Of a stretch of DNA of 59,501 nucleotides, positions 24,753 to 31,718 are shown piece after piece; the stretch's first letter is position 1, and the number at the start of each line of letters is the position of its first letter. This stretch comes from a virus. The notes below the pieces were generated by a model. That model saw nothing but the letters and a program-made list of their open reading frames with translations, was not told the origin of the DNA and made no database searches. The stretch lies in IMG/VR virus record IMGVR_UViG_3300025889_000128, positions 1 through 59,501 of that record. One strand, written 5' to 3'. A program made the translations under genes and the position numbers.

Positions 24753-25058
24753 CTATTTAAGACTTGCTTTGATTGATTTGAGTGTCTCTCTCAATTCAAT
24801 GTAGTCGGCTATCCATGATAGAGAACGTCCATTCTCTACCATGAGCCATATCATACGAGACAGTTTTCTGTTATTAATCCCACAAGTTAATAACAACTTT
24901 CTCATACTAAGTCTAGTAAAACTAGACGGTAAAGAATGGACAGCGTAAGGGCTTGTATATCCTACTACTTCAGCAAGTGCTAGATAAGGACATTGATAAG
25001 AATATACTTTCTTATCTGCATCTCTCAATGCTTGTATAATATATTCTGTATCACTCAT
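24753..25058 (-). CDS. Hypothetical protein
   Basis: About 101 residues from ATG 25058, within an ATGAGTGA overlap with the SWIM gene. Helical, basic, with RKLLLTCGINNRKLSRMIWLM resembling a helix-turn-helix. No family was recognised. Confidence 0.5.
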   Translation of the reverse strand: MSDTEYIIQALRDADKKVYSYQCPYLALAEVVGYTSPYAVHSLPSSFTRLSMRKLLLTCGINNRKLSRMIWLMVENGRSLSWIADYIELRETLKSIKASLK

Positions 25059-25224
25059 CTTGCAATACCTCAAGTAACTCTTTCATGTGTCGGCATGTGT
25101 TTCTGTATCTATATCCAATACAATCACATACCCATACATTGTTATCCTTTGAGAGTATGTGTGAAGAGTTTGGATCACTCTTCGAATCACATTGGTATAT
25201 CATAGTATCAATTTGTTTTATCAT
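25051..25224 (-). CDS. SWIM-type zinc finger microprotein
   Basis: 57 residues ending in WVCDCIGYRYRNTCRHMKELL, written in pieces: CDC, then TCRHM. This is CxC...CxH, the SWIM signature associated with DNA or protein binding. Coupled on both sides (ATGA upstream, ATGAGTGA downstream). Stand-alone SWIM fingers this short are unusual. Confidence 0.7.
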   Translation of the reverse strand: MIKQIDTMIYQCDSKSDPNSSHILSKDNNVWVCDCIGYRYRNTCRHMKELLEVLQDE

Positions 25225-25349
25225 CTTGATCTATTCCTCGTTATGTTCATACAGTTATCTATACCGTTTAACTCACATTCACTACACTTAACTGTTTGTT
25301 TAAAGTAGTGCTCGAAAGGTTTTCGGCATGTTCTACATTTACTTATCAA
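25221..25349 (-). CDS. Four-Cys zinc microprotein, TTG start
   Basis: KCRTCRKPF and KCSECELNG form one ribbon. The most likely start is TTG 25349, 6 bp after a GAGGTGAT Shine-Dalgarno sequence within the end of the previous gene; GTG 25358 is an alternative. The stop overlaps the SWIM start (ATGA). Confidence 0.5.
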   Translation of the reverse strand: MISKCRTCRKPFEHYFKQTVKCSECELNGIDNCMNITRNRSR

Positions 25350-25683
25350 GTCTATCACCTCGCTTGTTTCGTCTCGCTCTTCTCTCTCTATCTTGTTGCA
25401 TCTCAATATCTGTAACTGCAAAGTAGATTAGATTACTATACTCTAGTATTGCTTTCTTGTCTCTCATGTGATATTCTCGTATAAGTAACAATGGTATATC
25501 GTCCCATCTTATCTTACCTTTACGTCTATCAGATAAGTCTTCAAGCATCTCACCAAAAGTTTGAGTGAAAAAGATAGCATCATCTTTTTCATACTCAACT
25601 TTCTTTAGTATGTTATACGAAATCAATTCCTCAATCAAGATAATAGTTTTCTTATCATCTTTATTATTCAATCGTTTCGTCAT
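25339..25683 (-). CDS. Hypothetical helical protein in the amidoligase operon
   Basis: 114 residues, strongly charged, with a basic C-terminus (DRERRARRNKRGDRLDK). ILIEELISYNILKKVEYEKDD suggests a winged or helical domain. It overlaps the amidotransferase stop by 4 nt. The function is unknown. Confidence 0.55.
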   Translation of the reverse strand: MTKRLNNKDDKKTIILIEELISYNILKKVEYEKDDAIFFTQTFGEMLEDLSDRRKGKIRWDDIPLLLIREYHMRDKKAILEYSNLIYFAVTDIEMQQDRERRARRNKRGDRLDK

Positions 25684-26465
25684 ACGTTACCACCTTTGAG
25701 AGTGTCCCATAGATAACCATAGTCATCATAGTCCAGATCGGGATTTGTTTTCATGTCCTTATCATCAAACTCATCATCACTATCAATATCCCATTCATCT
25801 GTCCAGAAGTTATAGGCTTGCTTGGATTTCTTTTTCTTATTCTTTTTATCTTTCTTTTTACTGAAAGAAAAAGAATAAGGGCTTGGCATTTCTTTTTCTA
25901 TCTTTGGTACAAAGTAGTTGTTACTACATGTGTGACCATCAACGGTTACCCAACCGTCACCAAACTTATGAATACCTTTGGCATCTAATACAGTTATCTT
26001 ATTACCTTTGATAAGGTTTAAGATATTGTAACCGTATCTGTTAGCTAGCACTGCCATCGCTCTACTATCTGACCATGATGCACCATCTGGTACTGCAAGC
26101 TCACCAGATATAACACCATTCATTAGATGCTCATTCCATTCTGACCATGTACCATTATGGAATAACACTGCATCTGCATCACCAGATAATGCTAAGCCAC
26201 TGTTATCCTCGATAGGGAATGGGTGACATAGTTCTGGTTTGACAGAGCCAACTGATGCAATACGAAAGTGGATTATAGCAGGTAACTTAATCACACCTGT
26301 CTCAATCATGGTAATGATCTCTTCAGCATCTAGGTTTTTTCTGTAAGATACAGAACCAAACTCGTTAATCCATGCGACACCTGCACCATGAGAGTTAAGA
26401 GCTTCAGCACTTCTAAGAGTATCTGGTTTTGGGAATGAGTCTTCAGCTAGTATGATAACGCACAT
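25680..26465 (-). CDS. Class II glutamine amidotransferase (Ntn hydrolase)
   Basis: 261 residues. Cys2 after Met1 is the expected N-terminal nucleophile, which fixes the start. Family blocks follow: NSHGAGVAW (24-32), IIHFRIAS (64-71, R68 binds glutamine) and FHNGTW (102-107). It should hydrolyse glutamine and supply ammonia. The C-terminal 70 residues are a charged, disordered tail. It overlaps the amidoligase stop by 1 nt (TAATG), so ammonia is probably passed to that enzyme. Confidence 0.88.
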   Translation of the reverse strand: MCVIILAEDSFPKPDTLRSAEALNSHGAGVAWINEFGSVSYRKNLDAEEIITMIETGVIKLPAIIHFRIASVGSVKPELCHPFPIEDNSGLALSGDADAVLFHNGTWSEWNEHLMNGVISGELAVPDGASWSDSRAMAVLANRYGYNILNLIKGNKITVLDAKGIHKFGDGWVTVDGHTCSNNYFVPKIEKEMPSPYSFSFSKKKDKKNKKKKSKQAYNFWTDEWDIDSDDEFDDKDMKTNPDLDYDDYGYLWDTLKGGNV

Positions 26466-27673
26466 TATACTAACACCTCACTTACATATACAGGCTCTTC
26501 AATGTTATCTGCAAGGTATGAGTTAACAATGTCAATGAACTCAATGATAGCACTTTTTGCTATACGAGGCTCGTTGAATGTTGGTAAGAGTCTTGACTCT
26601 AATGTACCATGCATTGAATAGCAGTAGTTCAAGAATGAGTATCTTGATTGCTCTCTATATCTTGCTTTGTATTGTCTCAATGGATTGAATCGCTTCTTAG
26701 CATAGTAGCAATTACCATCTAGTCTATTCCAGAATCGTGAGCCCTCATTGATATTGTTACGCATACCCCATTCGTTATAACGTTTGAGATAATAGTTCCA
26801 GAACTTTTTGCTCATCAATTTACCATAAGACAAGTGGTTACCATTAGTGGAAATATGCACATGTATTCCACAACTTGAATCCATCTTATCTGGGTAATTA
26901 TTATCAACCCATCTCTCTAATGCTTCTTGATTAACAGGCTCGCTGTGTATCTCACCCTTAGCTGGACGACAACCACAATCATCATCACTATCATGTGGAC
27001 ATTGAGGAGTTACACTTAATGATACTGATCCATCATTGTATATACCATTTGGTGGTATTAACCAACCACCCTCAATCTCAACACCAGCTAATCCTACACC
27101 ATCAAGTTGTTTAACTATCATACCATCTGACATAATGATACAACCGTTATACTTTTGCTTGAGTTTCTTTAGTTTCTTTAACTGTTTTGCTATTTGGGAA
27201 TTGTATCTTAAATGTGATTCATTGTCAATACCATATAATGCTAGACCATAAGCCCTAGATATATCAATTAATGCACTAACAGTAGCATCAATTAGATCCT
27301 TTCTAATGGTTTGGTATTTCATTTCAGGTATTACACAATCATATATAGTCTTAGCAGTTGGGTGTGTGCTAAACATATATGGGATTGATACTTTGCCCGA
27401 TACACCATTAACATATACATCACCTTTTATAGAAACACTCTCATCTGATATGCTTGTTAACATATATGAGGAACTGAATCTCATACTATGAGATATATCA
27501 GATAAGCGTGATGCATTTGAAGAGATACATTTCAAGGCATTAGATAAGAATGTGGATTTTCTTGTTACTTCTAATCCTTTGGCAGTACGCTCAATGGTAA
27601 TACTAAAGTCCATTTCTGGAATTTCAGCGTTACACATTTGGGTAGCCATTTGTAATTGAACTGAATCGCTCAT
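26465..27673 (-). CDS. Putative amidoligase with N-terminal extension
   Basis: 402 residues. The C-terminal half carries amidoligase blocks: GVEIE (197-201), DGS (214-216), GEI (240-242), CGIHVHIS (268-275) and ESRLLP (359-364). These enzymes belong to the glutamine synthetase/carboxylate-amine ligase fold and join an amine to a carboxylate with ATP. The first 190 residues are an extra domain I do not recognise. Coupling to a glutamine amidotransferase suggests amidation or peptide-like tagging of a protein, cell wall or metabolite. Transcribed from regulon promoter 2. Confidence 0.85.
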   Translation of the reverse strand: MSDSVQLQMATQMCNAEIPEMDFSITIERTAKGLEVTRKSTFLSNALKCISSNASRLSDISHSMRFSSSYMLTSISDESVSIKGDVYVNGVSGKVSIPYMFSTHPTAKTIYDCVIPEMKYQTIRKDLIDATVSALIDISRAYGLALYGIDNESHLRYNSQIAKQLKKLKKLKQKYNGCIIMSDGMIVKQLDGVGLAGVEIEGGWLIPPNGIYNDGSVSLSVTPQCPHDSDDDCGCRPAKGEIHSEPVNQEALERWVDNNYPDKMDSSCGIHVHISTNGNHLSYGKLMSKKFWNYYLKRYNEWGMRNNINEGSRFWNRLDGNCYYAKKRFNPLRQYKARYREQSRYSFLNYCYSMHGTLESRLLPTFNEPRIAKSAIIEFIDIVNSYLADNIEEPVYVSEVLV

Positions 27674-27694
27674 ACAATCAAAACGCTTTCATCA

Positions 27695-27719
27695 TATATA
27701 AGTCGATCTTTGATTAATT
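27695..27719 (-). promoter_or_regulatory. Regulon promoter 2 (amidoligase operon)
   Basis: AATTAATCAAA, 7 bp (GATCGAC), TTATATA on the reverse strand, about 25 bp before the amidoligase ATG. The whole block is identical to promoter 1 over more than 20 bp. Confidence 0.8.
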
Positions 27720-28082
27720 TCAATTCGGATTTTGTCAAAGTCAACAATAATCGAGCCCTGAACCAATAGGGATTAATAAACAGTTCTACCATAGGCAATA
27801 ACAACATTAAATGTCATATAACGTAACGATTTGATTCGACAAAATACACGCCATACATGGCGAGCATGGATATAAAAACAGTTCGGTCACGTCCGTAACT
27901 ACAAATTTTTTTTTTTTTAATTTTAAAACATATAACACTCACGCCTAATCACTCGCGTACAACTCAGCGAGCGAACTCTTTATATATCCCTACCAACGAT
28001 AGAACTCTTTATATATCCTTACTCGCAATAGAACTCTTTATATATCCTTACATGGGCGTGGTCATTAAAAAAATAGTGGGTG
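27720..28082. other. Noncoding repeat-rich spacer
   Basis: No ORF is supported in 27674-28082. It holds two diverged copies of the dispersed TATA element (27766-27786 and 27866-27884, reverse), the inverted repeat CGCCA-TACA-TGGCG (27849-27862), a 15-T run near 27906-27918, a CTCGCGTACAA box (27952-27962), and three tandem copies of the element before the end of the next reverse gene. Confidence 0.6.
27973..28051 (+). repeat. Three tandem copies of the dispersed TATA element, 29-bp period
   Basis: GAACTCTTTATATA-YCCYTAC begins at 27973, 28002 and 28031. The 21-bp copies are separated by 8-bp spacers (caacgata, tcgcaata). A CTCGCGTACAA box ends 10 bp before the first copy. A following A-run marks the 3-prime end of the reverse gene. 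Confidence 0.85.
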
Positions 28083-28316
28083 CTACCACTCTGTATCGCA
28101 CTCTGGTTCAGAGCATGCTACTAGTTCACAATAGTAGTTACCATTCTTTTGTTGATAGTAACCACCTTTAAGTGTCCCATCATACTTATCACCATCTTGT
28201 TTTAACAACTTGATAACTTCAGAAAGTCCACCTAGTGCATCTTTCTTGTTACCATACATACTGTTGTTATCGGGAATACACCCACAGAGTCCATTAATCA
28301 CGTGGTAATGAAACAT
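28083..28316 (-). CDS. Hypothetical protein
   Basis: 77 residues with six Cys (CGC near the N-terminus, CELVACSEPEC at the C-terminus) and a Lys/Gly-rich centre. Transcribed alone from regulon promoter 3. No family was recognised. Confidence 0.6.
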   Translation of the reverse strand: MFHYHVINGLCGCIPDNNSMYGNKKDALGGLSEVIKLLKQDGDKYDGTLKGGYYQQKNGNYYCELVACSEPECDTEW

Positions 28317-28337
28317 AATACTAATACATCGTAATCA

Positions 28338-28359
28338 TATATAAACATAGATTTGATTG
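28338..28359 (-). promoter_or_regulatory. Regulon promoter 3
   Basis: CAATCAAA, 7 bp, TTATATA on the reverse strand, about 26 bp before ATG 28316. The outer part of the upstream element is shortened compared with the other copies. Confidence 0.7.
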
Positions 28360-28376
28360 TTATATAACCATGTAAT

Positions 28377-28397
28377 GTAGGGATATATAAACAGTTT
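28377..28397 (-). repeat. Dispersed TATA element, reverse copy
   Basis: Reads AAACTGTTTATATA-TCCCTAC on the reverse strand. It lies between the terminator-like A-run of the gene at 28436 and regulon promoter 3. Confidence 0.75.
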
Positions 28398-28435
28398 GTT
28401 TACCTGTAATAAAAAAAGTGGGATTGATAGGCTCA

Positions 28436-28672
28436 CTATAATTCTAAGTGTGCTACTTTATCAATTTCCCCTTGGAGATATACTTCATTGACACTTTTAA
28501 TGTCAATGCCTGTAACACCTTTAAAGTTCAATTTCTTGATGCCTAAAGGTATTTGTTTGTTACCTGCATTACTGACATCAGATGGTAATAGTCTAGCCAA
28601 TTTGACTAATGCAACTATTACGTCTCTTTGACATTTGGTCAATTCTGCTTGGTATGCTTTTACATCAAACAT
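28436..28672 (-). CDS. Hypothetical protein
   Basis: 78 residues. An N-terminal helix (YQAELTKCQRDVIVALVKLARLL) is followed by short strands. No motif was recognised. A single gene with regulon promoter 4. Confidence 0.6.
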   Translation of the reverse strand: MFDVKAYQAELTKCQRDVIVALVKLARLLPSDVSNAGNKQIPLGIKKLNFKGVTGIDIKSVNEVYLQGEIDKVAHLEL

Positions 28673-28694
28673 ATTATACTATGTGTCGTTATGA

Positions 28695-28719
28695 TATATA
28701 AACATGTATTTGATTAATT
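28695..28719 (-). promoter_or_regulatory. Regulon promoter 4
   Basis: AATTAATCAAA, 7 bp, TTATATA on the reverse strand, TATA box about 26 bp before ATG 28672. Confidence 0.8.
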
Positions 28720-28759
28720 TTTTTATTTTTTTTAACCACGCCTTTACTATACTATATTA

Positions 28760-28831
28760 CTCGCGTACATGTCCGTACAACCAAACTCTTTATATAGCCT
28801 TACTAAAATCGAACTGTTTATATACCCTTAC
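28760..28831 (+). repeat. CTCGCGTACAT box and two tandem TATA elements
   Basis: The box is at 28760-28770, followed by elements at 28783-28803 (AAACTCTTTATATA-GCCTTAC) and 28811-28831 (GAACTGTTTATATA-CCCTTAC), 28 bp apart. An A-run and the 3-prime end of the gene at 28858 follow. Confidence 0.8.
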
Positions 28832-28857
28832 TTTTGCCTGCCATAATAAAAAAAAGG

Positions 28858-29055
28858 CTAGATGAGCCCGTAGTAGTGTTTAACACGATTAACCATCTTG
28901 CTACTTGTTCGGCTCGGTTTGTATTCACTAAGTATTTTCTTAGTGGCTAATTCAATTTCAATAATCTTAGTGCCATAATGAAAACAAGTTACTATACCCT
29001 CATTTTCAATGACAGCAGATTCCTTGACTAATTGAATGTCTCGAATCATGTTCAT
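28858..29055 (-). CDS. Hypothetical protein
   Basis: About 65 residues from ATG 29055 (24 bp from the TATA box; ATGs at 29064 and 29049 are alternatives). VTCFHYGTKIIEIELATKKIL and a basic SRTSSKMVNRVKHYYG tail resemble small conserved phage proteins of unknown function. Confidence 0.6.
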   Translation of the reverse strand: MNMIRDIQLVKESAVIENEGIVTCFHYGTKIIEIELATKKILSEYKPSRTSSKMVNRVKHYYGLI

Positions 29056-29076
29056 ATTATACATAATACGTTATCA

Positions 29077-29101
29077 TATATAAGATTAGATTTGATTAAT
29101 T
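29077..29101 (-). promoter_or_regulatory. Regulon promoter 5
   Basis: AATTAATCAAA, 7 bp, TTATATA on the reverse strand, upstream of the gene starting near 29055. Confidence 0.8.
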
Positions 29102-29146
29102 CTCTATACTATACCACACAAAACCCACAAACAAAAACCCCCCTCG

Positions 29147-29187
29147 CTCGCGTACAACAGGAATGAGTAGGGATATATAAACAGTTT
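29147..29187 (-). repeat. CTCGCGTACAA box and reverse TATA element
   Basis: The box is at 29147-29157 (plus-strand reading), 9 bp gap, then the element at 29167-29187, which reads AAACTGTTTATATA-TCCCTAC on the reverse strand. Confidence 0.75.
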
Positions 29188-29210
29188 GTTTCAGGCAAAT
29201 AAAAAAAAGG

Positions 29211-29429
29211 TTACTGTGATAATGCTCTAAGAAGTCTTTGGCTTCTCAAGTGTGCATTATCTTTGTTTCTGGTCAAGTCAGCCATGAGTTTATCTTGTTC
29301 TGCATCGACATCAAGAACTAAAACCTCACATGAGCCGTTAAGCCAGTGCAAGGTTAGGTTGTCGAAGACAGAATAAGTTAAAGTCTCAAAGACGACTTCT
29401 CCACATTCTGGACATGTTAGACCAATCAT
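29211..29429 (-). CDS. Small protein with CPEC zinc knuckle
   Basis: 72 residues beginning MIGLTCPECGEVVFE, one Cys pair plus a later Cys, then a charged C-terminal helix with Arg/Gln/Leu. Single gene, regulon promoter 6. The function is unknown. Confidence 0.6.
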   Translation of the reverse strand: MIGLTCPECGEVVFETLTYSVFDNLTLHWLNGSCEVLVLDVDAEQDKLMADLTRNKDNAHLRSQRLLRALSQ

Positions 29430-29451
29430 TAACTATCTTATGTTGTTATAA

Positions 29452-29476
29452 TATATAAAGTGAGATTTGATTAATT
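29452..29476 (-). promoter_or_regulatory. Regulon promoter 6
   Basis: AATTAATCAAA, 7 bp, TTATATA on the reverse strand, about 26 bp before ATG 29429. Confidence 0.8.
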
Positions 29477-29524
29477 TGATTAGTATACTATACCATAAGA
29501 AACCAATTAAAGCCCATGGAATTA

Positions 29525-29576
29525 GTAAGGATATATAAACAGTTTGGTAAGGGCAGAACTCTTTAAATATCCCTAC
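29525..29576. repeat. Oppositely oriented pair of TATA elements
   Basis: A reverse copy at 29525-29545 and a forward copy at 29556-29576 (GAACTCTTTAAATA-TCCCTAC), 10 bp apart, pointing away from each other. They sit between the 3-prime end of one reverse gene and promoter 6 of the next. Confidence 0.8.
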
Positions 29577-29604
29577 AATACCTGTTTCTAATAAAAAAAA
29601 AGTC

Positions 29605-29949
29605 TCATGGCTCTAGCCATGGGTTGCGACTCATCATAGCATCTTCAATCGCATAGTCTTCGATTGCTTCAATGCTCAAGTCTTTGTATTCTGGGTTATT
29701 CATCATCTGGTCGATTCTGTCACAAGCAGTAAGGCGATCTTTGCCCTCTGTCTCGTCCCATTCTTTGGCAAGTTCTCTGTAAGTCTTGCCTGTGGCTTCG
29801 TCAATTTGGTCAAGCCATGAACAGGATTCATGCCATGCACCAAATCCACTTAACCATTTGATGAGTTCACCCCTGCGAATACTTCCATCACAGATTTTAC
29901 AAACGCCTCTGTATTTGGAAGAAAAAACGCGTGTTTGATTCCATCTCAT
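29605..29949 (-). CDS. Zinc-finger protein (treble-clef type)
   Basis: 114 residues. KYRGVCKICDGSIRRGELIKW...WHESC gives C-x2-C...H-x2-C, similar to zinc fingers that bind nicked DNA or RNA. An acidic helical C-terminus follows. Regulon promoter 7. The specific function is unknown. Confidence 0.65.
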   Translation of the reverse strand: MRWNQTRVFSSKYRGVCKICDGSIRRGELIKWLSGFGAWHESCSWLDQIDEATGKTYRELAKEWDETEGKDRLTACDRIDQMMNNPEYKDLSIEAIEDYAIEDAMMSRNPWLEP

Positions 29950-29970
29950 AGTATAACTAATGTCTTATAG

Positions 29971-29995
29971 TATATAACCCCCACTTTGATTAATT
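29971..29995 (-). promoter_or_regulatory. Regulon promoter 7
   Basis: AATTAATCAAA, 7 bp (GTGGGGG), TTATATA on the reverse strand, 26 bp before ATG 29949. The spacer sequence differs from other copies but its length does not. Confidence 0.8.
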
Positions 29996-30021
29996 GCAAG
30001 TCCCCCCCAGAACTAGGTATT

Positions 30022-30096
30022 GTAAGGCTATATAAACAGTTCTATTCACTATCGCTCGCGTACAACTATTCAATCAAACTCTTTATATACCCTTAC
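30022..30096. repeat. Reverse and forward TATA elements flanking a CTCGCGTACAA box
   Basis: Reverse copy 30022-30042; box 30055-30065; 10-bp gap; forward copy 30076-30096 (AAACTCTTTATATA-CCCTTAC). An A-run follows at 30113-30120. Confidence 0.8.
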
Positions 30097-30139
30097 ATGT
30101 GAGGTATATGATAAAAAAAATGGTGACGACCATTGATGA

Positions 30140-30277
30140 TTACTCATCAATGAACACAGCATCACCAATGATACAGTTTGTACCATAACGTAAATGATAA
30201 TCCTTATGTCTATTGACTCTTATCAAAAACAAAGAGTCATTCTTGTCAAAAGATTGACCACACAAACTACATATCAT
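30140..30277 (-). CDS. 45-residue microprotein with CxxC
   Basis: It starts MICSLCGQSFDKND and continues as short strands; a third Cys lies near residue 36. Regulon promoter 8 is at the standard distance, which strongly supports this small frame. Confidence 0.6.
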   Translation of the reverse strand: MICSLCGQSFDKNDSLFLIRVNRHKDYHLRYGTNCIIGDAVFIDE

Positions 30278-30298
30278 AAAATCAATACGTCCTCATTA

Positions 30299-30323
30299 CA
30301 TATAAACATAGATTTGATTAATA
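30299..30323 (-). promoter_or_regulatory. Regulon promoter 8
   Basis: TATTAATCAAA, 7 bp, TTATATG on the reverse strand, about 25 bp before ATG 30277. Confidence 0.75.
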
Positions 30324-30336
30324 ATACGCCCTAACA

Positions 30337-30377
30337 CTCGCGTACGAATATTTGGAGTAGGGATATATAAACAGTTC
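30337..30377 (-). repeat. CTCGCGTACGA box and reverse TATA element
   Basis: The box is at 30337-30347, 9-bp gap, element at 30357-30377 (reverse: GAACTGTTTATATA-TCCCTAC). An A-run and the end of the gene at 30395 follow. Confidence 0.75.
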
Positions 30378-30394
30378 TGTAATAATAAAAAAGA

Positions 30395-30658
30395 TTAGTT
30401 GTTAGCTTGGTGTTTTGCTATATCATCTTTGAGTTTCTCAAAGACAGTTTCAACCAAACTAATGTTCTTTAAGATGTCGTCAATTCTAAAGTCGTCATAC
30501 ACGACAAATGTATTGCCTTGCATGCGAACTGCAATCGACTCAATCAACTTGGCACACATCTCAACACTTCCTTGGTTAAAGGTTGTGTGTAAGTATCCCT
30601 CTTTGCTGATTGGTGGCATCTCGTAAGATTTACCATTGAATGAGAACTTGTGGTTCAT
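30395..30658 (-). CDS. Hypothetical protein
   Basis: 87 residues: N-terminal strands (KFSFNGKSYEMPPIS), a central helix and FVVYDDFRIDDILKNI. No family was recognised. Regulon promoter 9. Confidence 0.6.
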   Translation of the reverse strand: MNHKFSFNGKSYEMPPISKEGYLHTTFNQGSVEMCAKLIESIAVRMQGNTFVVYDDFRIDDILKNISLVETVFEKLKDDIAKHQANN

Positions 30659-30679
30659 AATAGGAATAAGTCGTTATAG

Positions 30680-30704
30680 TATATAATACTTACTTTGATT
30701 AATT
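30680..30704 (-). promoter_or_regulatory. Regulon promoter 9
   Basis: AATTAATCAAA, 7 bp (GTAAGTA), TTATATA on the reverse strand, 26 bp before ATG 30658. Confidence 0.8.
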
Positions 30705-30721
30705 CCATGCATCAGTAAATC

Positions 30722-30742
30722 GAACTGTTTAAATATCCTTAG
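30722..30742 (+). repeat. Dispersed TATA element, last copy
   Basis: GAACTGTTTAAATA-TCCTTAG, lying between the divergent promoters 9 and 10. Confidence 0.7.
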
Positions 30743-30769
30743 ATGATTGAATCTCGTTTCTATACTATA

Positions 30770-30794
30770 AATTAATCAAAGATAGTGTTAAATA
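30770..30794 (+). promoter_or_regulatory. Regulon promoter 10 (forward)
   Basis: AATTAATCAAA (30770-30780), 7 bp, TTAAATA (30788-30794), 25 bp before ATG 30817. The only forward member; it shows that the motif is directional relative to the gene. Confidence 0.8.
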
Positions 30795-30816
30795 CTATAA
30801 CAACTAAACTCTATTA

Positions 30817-31098
30817 ATGCAAAGTTCAGAAGAGATGAACATGGTATATAAAGCCATCAAAAACGCTTTCGATACCAGAGATTCACAATTCGAATCGAGT
30901 AGATTGAACGGTGAGTTCAGCATCAGAACCGATGCACCTTGCCAAGCAGTTCAAATCACTCCAAAAAGTAACGAACATCACATCGACAAAACCCTTTGTG
31001 ATTTAGTTACTGGAGTTCTTCAGCAATTTTGTGCCGTCAGTTTTTGGTTAAGAACCGATTATGACGACAACAAAACTGTTGTAATGAGAATCTCCTAA
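30817..31098 (+). CDS. Hypothetical protein
   Basis: 93 residues, mixed alpha/beta (MNMVYKAIKNAFDTRDSQFE; VSFWLRTDYDDNKTVVMRIS). No family was recognised. Controlled by regulon promoter 10, divergent from the reverse accessory genes. Confidence 0.6.
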   Translation: MQSSEEMNMVYKAIKNAFDTRDSQFESSRLNGEFSIRTDAPCQAVQITPKSNEHHIDKTLCDLVTGVLQQFCAVSFWLRTDYDDNKTVVMRIS

Positions 31099-31258
31099 AC
31101 CCCCCATTTCTTTATTTTCAACATTTCCACAGTGTAGGACACTCGTATTAGGGCGACCAAGTAAATACAGAAAAAAACTGTAATTTTCAGGTTTCCCAGA
31201 TACAAATCCGAATACAACTCGGCACAAGATTTAATAACTATTCCCTCGTATACAAGTC

Positions 31259-31585
31259 ATGGGGGAGACAATAATCCAAGCAAGGCAAATACTCATCAAA
31301 GAACACACATTACCACCATTAACAGTAGCATATCTACCATCACCAACATTCTTTCAAGATTTTATGAAAGAAGCTGGGACAGATGAAGAACTCCTTACCC
31401 TAATAACAACCATAACAAGAATACGAAAAAAGAAAATAACACATGTAGCACTATACATACCAAACGAAGAATTTGAGCAAAGGCTCTCTCCAGAGGAAAT
31501 GGAGTTTTACATATCCCTCAGAGATGCAGGGAAAAAATTAGCAAACCTTACCTGTATTCCTCAAGAACTTCAGGATTTCTCCTAG
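31259..31585 (+). CDS. Hypothetical protein
   Basis: 108 residues with a Rossmann-like alternation (ITHVALYIPNEEFEQRLSPEEMEFYISLRDAG; quoted in part as HVALYIP and SPEEMEFYI). GATTTAATAAC is 26 bp before the ATG. No family was recognised. The 3-prime end overlaps a reverse microprotein by 38 bp. Confidence 0.55.
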   Translation: MGETIIQARQILIKEHTLPPLTVAYLPSPTFFQDFMKEAGTDEELLTLITTITRIRKKKITHVALYIPNEEFEQRLSPEEMEFYISLRDAGKKLANLTCIPQELQDFS

Positions 31586-31718
31586 TAAAATCCAATAGTT
31601 TCTTCAAGTCGTTATAATCATCTTCATCAAGCAGGTGCTTGTTCCATTTTAATCCACAAAATATGCAGGGGGAATGAAACATAAAAAAAGCCATTATATC
31701 GTATTCGTCTCTATTCAT
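31548..31718 (-). CDS. 56-residue microprotein with CIFCG
   Basis: SPCIFCGLKW gives one Cys pair; the rest is charged helix. It starts in an ATGA overlap with the previous gene and overlaps the opposite-strand ORF at its end. Confidence 0.5.
   Translation of the reverse strand: MNRDEYDIMAFFMFHSPCIFCGLKWNKHLLDEDDYNDLKKLLDFTRRNPEVLEEYR

Noticed and set aside
27973-28051. CRISPR-like array
   Set aside because: Three 21-bp repeats with 8-bp spacers; spacers are far too short and the repeat contains a TATA box. No cas1 or cas2 is present, and the Cas4-like gene stands alone near the terminase.
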